A stretch of 64,000 bases of DNA from positions 9,869,601-9,933,600 of the forward strand of contig CM073322.1 of NCBI GenBank assembly GCA_037043015.1, read 5' to 3'. The DNA is from Bryum argenteum. Taxonomy: Eukaryota > Streptophyta > Bryopsida > Bryales > Bryaceae. Below the pieces are notes generated by a model. The model saw only the letters and a program-made list of their open reading frames with translations. It had not been told where the DNA came from and did not search any database. The translations under genes and the position numbers were made by a program. Shown here piece after piece: positions 48,232-58,851 of this stretch. The number at the start of each line of letters is the position of its first letter. Position 1 is the first letter of the stretch.

Positions 48232-48827
48232 GACCCGGATATACACACCTTCCGTCTATTTCTGAGATTTTTTACAAACCCGATCTTCCAAATTGTTGAC
48301 TTGACCCTCAAAAGGTTGTTTGGAATGCACCCTACCATATGTCCTGTTGATGCTTGAAAGACGTGAGGTTGAAATCACCTCAAGTTTTAATGGTAACCCT
48401 ATAATGTAAAAAAAGTTGCTTCCAAATTGAGATATTATACATTGTAATGTCAACACTCAGTATCATTTGGTCAATGGAACTCGAAAGTCCCAAACGAACG
48501 CGGTGCGCTCTCTGTGGCTGATAATGTCACTGAACCAGCTGGCCACTCACTGGATTGACAGGATCAAAATGAGTCTCATCAACTAAGGTTTGGACACCTA
48601 AAATCACCGCTTACTGAAATTGAACAGTCCATCATTTGAGCAAAACATTTAAACGAGGTATGTAAGACAAGAGACTGGACGAACTGAAAACAGTAATTCC
48701 GAGTTAAAATTGTGTTGATTGTGAATTTTGAAAATAAGACCTAAAACCAATCAATATGATGTACAGCATGAGTACAATAAAATTCAAGGCCTAATGAATG
48801 CGTTGTAGTGCACTGTGGATTGTTTAA

Positions 48828-49052
48828 CCCTTAAAGGTCCCTTGGGGATAGTATGTACAGTGGCGTATAATTGAGATTTGCTACCAACAAGAAACTCTAT
48901 ATTGTGATCTTAAAAGCTTAGTAGAACCGCATGGATTTATATGTCAACTTGTTCTTTGAACTCAAATCTATCAAAGGTGTGCACTCATTCCAATACAAAC
49001 AAAATACGCTGTATTCTAGCAACCAAAATATGGTTGTTCAGACCTTTAAGGG
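48828..49052. mobile_element. Short piggyBac-like MITE with TTAA target duplication
   Basis: A 225-bp element with perfect 12-bp terminal inverted repeats, CCCTTAAAGGTC at 48828 and its complement ending at 49052. It is flanked by TTAA on both sides (48824-48827 and 49053-49056). The left end continues CCTTGGGG as in the larger element at 26195, which suggests one family. No coding capacity. Confidence 0.75.
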
Positions 49053-49056
49053 TTAA

Positions 49057-49605
49057 GCCTAGGACTACATCACGGAAGACCAATCACATTCTCCGTGTGC
49101 ACAATTGTACACATTCCTTTCCTGTAAGGAGGCAAGAATCTAAGGTGAGCCAATTAAGGAACTGCACGTTTTGAGCACGTACTTCCACGAAACCATCACG
49201 CTCACAAACTCTCCCTCTGTACTCGTGTAAGAGCATCCTCAATTAACCAACATCACTCACGAAAAGAACAAAGCATGGCAAAAGATGCAGCGACAAGAAT
49301 GGGAGCACAAAACGGAGACGCCCAGTTCTTACACCAGAGAATTTTACCTTCAAATAACACCTGATTTTTTTTTTTCTTAAAAATCGCTTCAGGCTCAAAA
49401 TACACGTCTTTCTGACAAAAGAAGAGGTATAGTTCAGTCTACAGGCTCCACACGAAGAGAGTCGAGCTTGAAAATTTGCATATAGAACACATCTGGGAGC
49501 AAACTAAAAGTAAGTGCTGACCTCGAAGAAGAAAATTTTTTCTCTACATACACGGTTGGGATGGGTTGGTCGGTTGTTCACGTGACTTTACAGTAAGCTT
49601 CTCTA
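49057..49605. other. 3' flank of the RRM gene
   Basis: Probably 3' UTR in its right half. Nothing else seen. Confidence 0.35.
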
Positions 49606-52600
49606 CTACGTCTTCTGCTGCATACCATCGGTAGCGTATGGCGCCACTCGAACGTACGAGAGAGAGCGTGAGAATCGCACTGGACCTGTGTTGATCATCT
49701 CCACATCTGCTGATGGAAGGGTACCAGTGGCTGGAGCTGTTGCAGTATCACGCTTCCATTTCAAATTCGATGTGCCCATTGGTAACCCGATCGGTCGCCG
49801 AACAGGATTGAATGGGTTGTGTGGCATTGGATAGCCTCCTCTCGAGAATGGTGGCTGTGAAAAGGAGTTGGACAACACTGGAATGGGGTTCATCTCTGCA
49901 ATCGCAGAGTTTTTGCGCATAACCTGCAAACAGAAGCGAGCTTAGTATGCTTATCAGAAGTAAATACGGATGCATTTCGGGAATGTGGTGAAAGAAGAGC
50001 TGGATTGCAATAGAGAAGGTGGAAGCAATGAGTACCTTAAGATTTCGTGAAAGTAGAGCTGTATCATTCAACGCTAACGCACTCTCCACTGCATCTTGTG
50101 ATGTAAATTCCACATATGCAGATCTGATACAATGAGATATTGTGAGCTTTCGGCAGATATTGATTAAAAAAGATTGAAAATCATGTGTATGTATGTGACT
50201 GCGAGCAAGAAGAGCTGGATTTTCTCACCCCTTCGGTTTTCCAGTCGCCGGCTCTACAAGCAAGGTCACTCGGTTGATGCTTCCACACCGACCAAAGTGA
50301 ACTCGTAAGGCTGCTTGTGTTGCAGCGAAATGGACCTGCCAATATCAAAGACTCTGTTAGTTTCTAATACTAGTCATGCTCAAGAGGATAAGAATGCTGG
50401 GACACTTCAAGTTAGAAGTAAAAATGTGCTTACGTTGGTAACAAAAACAGACCGATCATTAATGTCTTCTTGGCTTGGTTGAGGCTCGAACGGTATCGGC
50501 CTTGCACCTGAGTCAACAAAATTGAAATTAGCGTGTATACTGTGATAAATAGAGATCGGAATTCGACGTAAGCATCGGAAGTATGGAAAGTACAAATAGG
50601 AAGAGAGGCTCACCGACGGCAGGTGAGTTCTGCACCTCTTTGGCAACTTCTGCTTGACGAGCTCGCAGCTTGGTCATGTCGAGCTGAACTTGTCTCAATC
50701 TCTTCTTCATCTCCAAAACATCCTACTCAAAAAAGTTTGATAAGAACAGGCATAAAATAAGGGGGAGAATGAATGAATAAGAATGGTGGAGAGAAATCTA
50801 CCTCCTTGATAGGCTGGTCGTCATCCTCGGCCTCTCCATTGACATGAGCAAACTCAACCTGGTTTCTAAGATGCAGCCCGTTCCTATTCTGCATCTGTTC
50901 TAAATTAACTCTTCGTAATGCATCGCCTAGTAAATGCCCATTTGGGCCCACTTTCCGTCCTCGAAATTTCTGTTCCCTAGCACCTCTCCCTTTCCCGAGT
51001 CCCGCTCTAAGAGTAGCAGCCGCGTTCTTCTTCCACTTGCCCCTGTTCTCTACATGGTCTACTTCGACTTCAGTTTGACGATTTCTGTCATGTAGGTTGA
51101 TACGGTCCCATACAGACGTGGGCTTCTCTTGCACTTGTATCCTCTCTTGTGGCTTGACGGCTCTGCTGACAGGCACGTCAACTGCGTCGACGGGTTCGGG
51201 GTGAACAACGGGCTCTACTTGAGTCATATCGACATCAGCTCCTCCGTTACCCTGCACGTCTGATTGCAGACTTCATTTTGAGTTTCGTGCTCATAAAAGT
51301 GTAACACGTCATGAAACAAGCATAGGATGAAAAACTTAATTAGCACCTCTTCTTCTGGTTTGCAAGATAAAACTCTTACCAGCATCTGATGAAACGACAG
51401 ATTGGAGGCGCTTTACTGACTCAGTCCTCTTCAAGGCATCCTTTCTGGTGGCAAGAAGTGCACTTTCGTTCACAACCTCCCTTACTGCATTGATTAAAAG
51501 GCGCCGAGAAGCCTTCACTTTTGGGGGAGACATCTCTTTCATGTCAGGTCGATCTGCTCGTCCTCGTCCTCGACGCGTCCAAATTTCAGGTGATCGTGAT
51601 CGCTTGGCATCACGACGTAAACCATCTCGACGACGCCCTCTCCTCCTACCAACTTCTTCGGCTGGCGTGTCGTCTGATTTCACCGCTCCAACAGTCCCAG
51701 GCTCTTCGAACTGTTCGTCAGACTCCATTCGTGTGGTCCTCTCTTCGCCGTTATCTACTACAGCCACTACTGATCGCAGACTAGGTTCATTCTGCTTGAG
51801 TACAAAAGAGTATACGGGAGTCAATATGTTTCAACGATTTCATGAATGAGCACATTTTCAAGGTAAGAGTACAACCTCGGAGAATATTCAGATATTTGGG
51901 CAACGTAAGAACAAGGAAGTCCAACTAGTATTAGTGAAGTATTAGACAGTCAAGACACCTGAGGGGGCTGTGCATTTTCATACACCATCGTATCAGAAGG
52001 TCTGTCATCCTCAGTCTTGGCGTACAAGTGCTTGTTGACAGCCATATGGTCCCAAAGCCTGCGCCATTACACATTTTCAAGCAACACATAAATCTGTAGA
52101 GTTCTTCGTTGAATGGCAAATGGCAAAAGTTGTGGCGGCATTGCTTCACTTAAGAACGTAACTTAAACGCAAAACGACAGGTACTGAGTGAAGCGAAAAA
52201 AAAATCTTGGCTGACTGGAGAAATAACCCCAATAAGTGAAATAGCTCAGAAGGTCATACCAAGAAACGAATGATTCACTATCACCACCAAGAAAAGCTTC
52301 AAGATCTTTCACCGCCTGACTTTGGTCCTTTCCATGTCCAACAAGTACAACCACGTACTTCTGCATAATACCAAATCATTATTAGCATCAGAACTACAAA
52401 ATACTCAAAACTTCATAAGGAAGATGAAACATTCGCAGGCAGGTCACAAATGTGATGTATCAGAAACCATTTCCACCAACCTATCCCAGCTTGGAAGCGC
52501 GATTGCATTTAACTTCATCAACTAGCGATCCACTCCAGACATTCAAAAGTAAGCAAGCTAACATTGACACCAAGCAAATGCCACTATTGACTTGAGGCAG

Positions 52601-52914
52601 TCCTAACCCTAAATCAGCACCGCTCTACATTAAAGAAACGCCAGAGAGTTCATGTCACTGCAATATTTTCCTCCTACACAAACCATATAGAACCCAGTCA
52701 TACATAATGACATGACTAAGGTCGTAAACACGCACTGGCTTCTGCAAAAGAAAAACAAAGAACTCCAGTTTATGGTGTATAGTGGTAAAGAACAAACCAC
52801 AAGAACATCGTTGGTGTAGTTCCCGAGATATTCAGTCAACTTCTCCTTCACACATTCGCCGAGCTTTGCTGCTCCACTGCTGCTCAGATCCATTGTGAAC
52901 TTCACGCCATCCAT
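49606..52914 (-). CDS. RNA-binding protein with N-terminal PWI-like domain and C-terminal RRM
   Basis: Ten exons: 52914-52798, 52360-52260, 52058-51959, 51791-51380, 51259-50802, 50722-50614, 50507-50434, 50335-50229, 50123-50036, 49923-49606 (627 aa). The first ~90 residues (KLGECVKEKLTEYLGNYTND, VVVLVGHGKDQSQAVKDLEA, FVSWLWDHM) resemble the PWI-like fold of Nab2/ZC3H14 proteins. A basic Arg/Lys-rich middle follows, then a coiled coil (LEMKKRLRQVQLDMTKLRAR). An RRM comes next, with RNP2 SVFVTNVHFAAT and RNP1 GKPKGSAYVEF. Its CGSINRVTLL block resembles nuclear poly(A)-binding protein PABPN1. The tail is Pro/Ser/Arg-rich. The layout is close to a plant family that includes, I believe, At3g12640. 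Likely a nuclear mRNA-processing factor. Confidence 0.88.
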
Positions 52915-53042
52915 GACTGTGGATTCCAGCTTGAGTTTCAGAACCTCATGCTATATATACTGACCGGATGACGTTAGCCTCAATTGATAAGCTCAGACAC
53001 CATAACTCGCCGTGCGATGCCCTTCACAGTAAACCTCCCACC

Positions 53043-53459
53043 CTGCAAACATGAACTTCCTATTAACCGCTTTCCATACAAACAAAGTCCATTCAAACAC
53101 TCGGCTCATTGAACTTCTCCGATAAACCAATAAAGACTAAGCATCAATGCACTCACTAATTACACTACTTAAACCCTCTACTCTCCCCGTCGAAATATTT
53201 TTGAGAACAGGCACAAAAACGAATAACACCCTCAGAATCTTCATTCCAATCCGAAACAAGTGATTCTGCAATAACTAAAGAATAACTGACGTGACCTTAA
53301 TCGCATTCAATGAAATTGATCACAATACATAACCGTCTCCACTCCAAACCAGTCGTAACCCTAATGTCAAGAAAACTCAAAACCCAAACTGACTCCACCT
53401 GAAAACCCTAAAATGGCAAAACAAGCGCTCAGCAATGTAAATTGAATGTAAATGCGTAC
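53043..53459 (-). other. Predicted 5' UTR intron of the RRM gene
   Basis: Donor CCAG|GTACGC at 53460/53459 and acceptor TTTGCAG ending at 53043 on the minus strand. The leader between 53042 and the start codon contains short upstream ATG frames, one of only seven codons (MVSELIN). Confidence 0.45.
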
Positions 53460-53809
53460 CTGGATTACTTGCGGGCGAAAGGAGAGGAGCGGCAGCCGGA
53501 TCGAAGTGGCGGACGCAATTCTTGACGAGTGAGGCTCGTTCGAAAGGGGAAAAAAAATCCGGAATGGCGATAATTACGAGGCTTCCGGTAGGTGCTTGAC
53601 CGCCTGCTAAAGAAATGGATCCATGGCGTGATTGACGAGCGAGCGAGTGAGGGAAAAGAGCGGGAGGACGGGGAGAGAGAAGGGAGGGAGTTCGTTAGGG
53701 TTTGTTGAAGAAGCTTCCTTGTTTGTGCGCTTCGATTGTTTTCTGCTTGCCAAGGAATATCAGCCGTCGTGAGTGTTTATGAACCTTTCTGTAAGGTAAG
53801 GTGAGATTA

Positions 53810-53945
53810 CCCAATCTTGGGTTTTTTAAGGAATTTGTTGGGTTCTTCAAGAAATTTATTGGGTATTTTAAGGAATATGTTGGGTTTTGTTAGGAATTTG
53901 TTGGGTTTTGTTAGGAATTTGGGGTAATTTGGGGTAATTTCAGAT
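53810..53945. repeat. Minisatellite, about 21-bp unit
   Basis: About five copies of TTGGGTTTTGTTAGGAATTTG and variants, ending with a doubled TTGGGGTAATT. Confidence 0.8.
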
Positions 53946-55179
53946 TAAATTTCAGGTTGAAAAATTCCTTTTAAATTTTGTCATAGTAGCAATTCTCATG
54001 TATGGGCAAAGTCCCAAGGAAGATATCCGTAAGGTATGAATATTTTTAGATACACTCAAAATTTGATAAAATCAGATGAGTAGGAGCTCATAGGTGTTCT
54101 AAGAACAGTTCAATGTAGATTTCACCTGAAATCTAGCTTACAAGTACATTAGAGTTTGTAGATGGAAAGAAGAAATCTTCTTCTTGGTTGATTAGCCTAC
54201 TATGTTGTTTTCGGTGTTGTGCTCGTTTCGATCAGATTACCTTAATCTATGAGACTTCCGTGCGCATTTTTTTAATAGCATATAAGAAAATGAAAAAGAA
54301 AGTAAATGAAAGTGGAATCCTAATTTCCTCATACAATATGAGTATAATATGAATTTTTTACATTTAGCAGTCGTGTACATGATTATTGTGCGTAACCCCT
54401 TTTTAAAATTGTGTATTATTTTGAGTTTCCTTCTTGTGAATGGCGCCTTAAGTTGAATTCATTTATTTTGGATCACATATATTGATACGTGAAGCATAGG
54501 ATGCAGATAAGTGCATTCTGTAATGGACAATTCGGTATTAGTATTCCTACCGAAGAATGAAGTTTTAGAAGAACTTTTGGTTTGTGCATCCAAACAAGAC
54601 AGATACTCAAACTTGTGAGACCTTTAGAGCAAGCAAAAATAAACTTAAATTAGAGTATTGGGCAACAAATGAATGATCAATTCACATCTTGAGGATGTAG
54701 TCCATCACTATCCCCACCACTTTCCAACCCTCATACCAAAACTTCTTCCGTGTCTAGGGTGGCCTACTGTGGAGTCTTGACAAAAATCTCTACAATGTAC
54801 TCCAACTTAAAGCATTCAATTTTAACTCCTAAAGTCAAAATAGTCCAATCCATGCTACTTATATAGAGGAGAAAACGTAATACAATATACAGTATTGCAC
54901 AATCAATCCTGATTGTAGTAGAGAAGGATACTTTCTATGCTATTGGCTTCTTAGTAGGGGATTTAGAGGGACTGTGAGCTTATGAGCTCCGTAAATCACG
55001 ATTAGATGGCCTCCAAGACTTAGTGAGATTTGCCACACCATGGCGAAACAGACACAATCTCTTCACGACAATGGACTGATCCATGCCCCTAACTTCCTCA
55101 TCATTCTTCTTCTGAGTATCATACTCAAACTTTCACCACATTCTTCCGATATAGTAGCTTCATACAGGCAAGAGTATTT
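53946..55179. other. Gene-free spacer
   Basis: AT-rich with no gene recognised. The last few hundred bases may belong to the LINE that follows, but I could not align them. Confidence 0.3.
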
Positions 55180-56750
55180 ACAATTTCTAGCACCTCCGTA
55201 GTCAATAGGTACAGACTCGGTAGCTCAGCAAGATTGCTGTAAACTACAACTGAGCAACAAGCACACCCAGACGCCCCGTCCTCACAGGCCTAGGATCACG
55301 TTATAGTCCCCAACTAGCAGATTTGACAGTCATAGCACAACTCAAAGTTCGAAGTTCGTAGCTTCATTCAGACATAATACTTTGGAAGCAACAGACGGTC
55401 GGCACCTACCTCCCCGTTTCCCCTTGCAGACACAAGAGACCCAACGCAACTCACCGAACCGAGGCTACTCCGGGCATATCAACGGCAACCAGGTAGTAAA
55501 GGAAAGCCCCAACAAACACACAAAAGGCTTGACATGGTTCGACTTCACTTCCATTTTCCTTTGTTTTCAATTTACACACCTTCACTCCTCATGGTCACAC
55601 CATATCGTATACCATACATTGACCAGTTCACAAATCCTCATATTATTCTATTTACAAATATTACACCCTCTCAGTCATACAAAAGCCAAAACTTACATTT
55701 CAATCCACGAAACCAATATACAGTTATTAAACAAGCCTTCGATAAGAAGTCTTCTTAGCCTGTTTCACACACGACCAAAATGCAAAAAATACTTAGCTTG
55801 TTTCACACACGACGAGAATGCAAAAACTCTTAGAACTTTGCATGAAAGACTGATTACACGAAGGCGACAACCTGCTCTCTGGACAAATGGACCTCCAATC
55901 CGGTTATACGTGCGAAATCTTCAAATGCCTTTTGGAAAAACTCAAAAATCACAGATTCTCAAATAACTAGCATATTGATATTCCGCACATGCCAATACAT
56001 GGGACATGCACGAAAAGAACTATTCTTTAGACACTTACGATTTCCATAAAAGACTTGCCCTATTTGCAACTCCACTGACGTAGACACATGGCTACATGTC
56101 CTACTTAAATGCCCCCAGCCAAATATCCACACACTCAGAGTTACCAGAGATAACTAGGCAGCTAAAACCATTAAACAACTCATCTTGTCAAACACCAATT
56201 CAAGATGCTACACACTTATAAATGTCGGAAGACACCTCAACGCACCTCCAGATAACACAATACCAAGTTGGCTCCACCCTTGTACTTGCGATACATGCAG
56301 ATGCCATTGCAAGCAAAATTTAGACTTGACTTACTATGCGTAATTGGTATCCCACACCAAGGCACACCTCCACAACACCCAAATGACAACATTTTCATCC
56401 AATACATAGAATTTACATACTGTAATGATAGATTTCCGCAAGAAACCATCACAAATAAAACCAACAAATATCAACCATTACTAGACTCAATAGCTGCCCG
56501 CGGCTGGAAAGTTAACCCCCTCATAGTCATTACTGCATGCGCCAGAGGCACAACTCACACACCTTCAATAAAACTATTAGAAACCACTTTCAAACTCACC
56601 AAAAAACAAATCAATAATACATTCAAAATAATTAACACAATAGCCATACAACACGCCGCACTAATCCTCTTATACAAACGCAAAATAGAAAATCACCAAC
56701 CCCTCCCTACAAATATCGAACCACCTTAAAAAAAAAAAAAAAAAAAAAGA
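55180..56750 (+). mobile_element. 5'-truncated, decayed LINE with a poly-A tail
   Basis: Several plus-strand frames carry LINE C-terminal features in order. The block CQYMGHARKELFFRHLRFP lies near 55990. A Cys/His knuckle (CPICNSTDVDTWLHVLLKCP) lies near 56060. The tail then reads LDLLCVIGIPH, IEFTYCNDRF, KTNKYQPLLDSI. The D...E...K spacing of the last three resembles a restriction-like endonuclease, rather than the N-terminal APE nuclease of most plant LINEs. The sequence ends in a poly-A run at about 56729-56748. Coding is split by stops and shifts between at least three frames, so the copy is dead. The 5' limit is uncertain. Confidence 0.7.
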
Positions 56751-56829
56751 AGAAGGGGGGATAGTGGTACAAACCACTGTTGTTAGCAGCGGACTGCTTC
56801 AATCTCAGCTTTTCGAGTAGGGGCCTAGT

Positions 56830-57010
56830 AATTGATACTATTTTCCTGCCATACTCTCACAGACAGCCCAAGCCATGCGTACTGCTTAAACGAGCCCGTT
56901 GGGGTTCGAACTCGGACCAACACGGTTACAAATATCCCACACCTCAACCACCATAGGACTACACGGCTTGGTGACCACAAAACCACTAAAATCCCACTTA
57001 TAATACACAT
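56830..57010 (-). mobile_element. Possible tRNA-derived SINE or SINE fragment
   Basis: On the minus strand an A-box-like TGGTTGAGGTG (56950-56940) is followed 26 bp later by a B-box-like GAGTTCGAACCCC (56913-56901). This is the spacing of a polymerase III promoter. The arms around these boxes do not pair as a tRNA cloverleaf, so this is not a functional tRNA gene. The 3' end and target duplication are not clear. Confidence 0.4.
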
Positions 57011-57619
57011 AGCTCCGCCATAGCTCCGCCAAACACCCCACGCCATAACTATTTTTATCCTGGTTACTTTAGTTTAGTCTAGTTGCAGTTACACATGGAG
57101 TTTAGTGTCTATTCCCGAAAGGGGTGAGTAGTTTTGTCCTTTTACCTCTTTGTCCTAAGCCATCGAGGTAAAGACATTATGAACAGTCACTGTATTCACG
57201 CCAATCCTTGATTTTGAGGATTGGAGTTCTTATCTATCTTTCTAGTAGAGAAGGCCATAATTGGTTGGTTAAGAATTTCATTTTCAGTCAATAACTTTTA
57301 AAGAGCCTCAATTTCAAACAATCACATTTGAGAGTTTTCCTGAATTTCTTGACTGGTGGACTTCTACACTGGGCCTAATTGGACAACTTAAACAAGTTCA
57401 TAATGTTGATAATCTCAAAATCAAATTTAAAAAAGATAAAACTGCACAATAAAGATGATATAGACATTCATCCAAATCATCCAAGGTTTGGATGAATGTA
57501 CAGAGGACGCGAGAAACGGAGACGAAAAGGGAAAGAGGGGAAAAGCAGGAGAGAGCTTGCTTGCCTGCAATGACGTCCTCGAAAATCAATGGAAGAGAAT
57601 GAATCCGCTTCCCGCACTC

Positions 57620-57806
57620 AAAAGAGTGGTCCACGCTCATTGGTTTCCTTCCTAACAATCTGTTTTTGCGGGTCGCATGTTTCCCAATACATTGCTCCGA
57701 CACCAGAAGAATCCCTGATTGGTACATTGTAAGGCAATCCCTCAGCCACTCCATTGCTCCTTAATTTGTCGACTCTACTCCTTGTAAGCCGGCTCTTGAC
57801 CTCCAT
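57620..57806 (-). CDS. Possible small gene or first exon, unrecognised
   Basis: A 62-codon frame starts MEVKSRLTRSRVDKLRSNGV and ends ETNERGPLF. It has protein-like composition and lies head to head with the FemAB-like gene, so it could be the first exon of a divergent gene or a small protein. No later exon could be joined with confidence, and a degenerate copy of the same DNA lies at about 57950-58200. Treat as tentative. Confidence 0.25.
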
Positions 57807-58345
57807 GGTCTAACTGACGATCACCTTTGAATTTGGAGATAGAATCAGGTACTGGCTCGCAATTTGTTTTTGAAAAGAAAAGTGGAAGAAATTCAGCTGA
57901 ACATGTTCAATTGGAGATTTCATTAGGTTGTTAGCTTCGCCTTCCTTGCAATCGGTCGTGGCTCTATTCTTGCGGGCTTGCATTTTAGATATCGCTTTGG
58001 CACCAGAAGAATTTCGATTTCTATACTGTTGCGGACAGTCTGCTTCGTAACTCGTCGAAATTTTGTGCTGTTATAGTTGACCTCTGCAGTCTTGATTGGT
58101 AGTATTCAAATTGACGATCCCCTTTAGCATTAGGTGTCTGCGGTTTTAAAATTTTTCCGACTTGTTTTTCAAGGGAAGAGAAAAATATGCAGCTGATATT
58201 GAACCTTGCAATTTGAAGTAGAAGTAGTAACTGGTCGCATCTTGGCTACGTTGCGTTTGTTCTTAGAATATAGTCAAATTGGAGCTGAAGATGATCCCAT
58301 GTTCTACGTCACATTTGAAGATAGCAGCAGGTGTTGGTGACTTCC
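57800..58345. repeat. Degenerate local repeats upstream of the FemAB-like gene
   Basis: TGACGATCACCTTTGAATTTGG near 57811, TGACGATCCCCTTTAGCATT near 58112 and GATGATCCCATGTTC near 58289 head three eroded units. CACCAGAAGAAT occurs at both 57700 and 58001. The 139-codon frame at 58279-58698 (+) lies in this DNA and shows no recognisable feature. Confidence 0.5.
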
Positions 58346-58851
58346 TTTACATTTCGGTTTTTGAATCGAATACATTTCCGACGCATTTAAAACTTAAAAC
58401 TAGTATTGGATTCTGGCCGGATTTTCTGCATTCGCTGTCCTTGAATTTGTCTGCGAGTCACTTGTTTAAAATTGGAGATGCTTTACGTCCACATTGCGTT
58501 TCGTTCTGGAGAAGAGAATTAGGTCTTGACGGCACCTATTTGTCAATCTGGTGTTCTTGCAGTTGTGTTTGGAATCAGTTGAAGATAAGTCTCCTTGTTG
58601 AGTTTGATGTTTTGCTTGAGAGGCACTGCTTAAGCTTCACGGATACAAAGACAACTGTTGAAAACATAAAATGTAGATTAGGTGTGATGCTGCATTAGAA
58701 AGAGTATTATTCATTGTGCTTTTTGTGCTGTAGGGAGGCGGCGAATTGGATGAAATTGGACGCATCTGCTAAATTGCAAGCTTGAGATGTAAAAGGGCAG
58801 TTGATTGAGGACTCGAGCTTGACTGTCAAGAGCTGATTGTTGTTGTGAATT

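Noticed and set aside
56890-56970. Functional tRNA gene on the minus strand
   Set aside because: A and B boxes exist but the acceptor and T stems do not pair; kept only as a possible SINE head.
58279-58698. 139-codon plus-strand frame upstream of the FemAB-like gene
   Set aside because: It lies in degenerate repeat DNA, has no recognisable domain, and its composition is not distinct from its surroundings.
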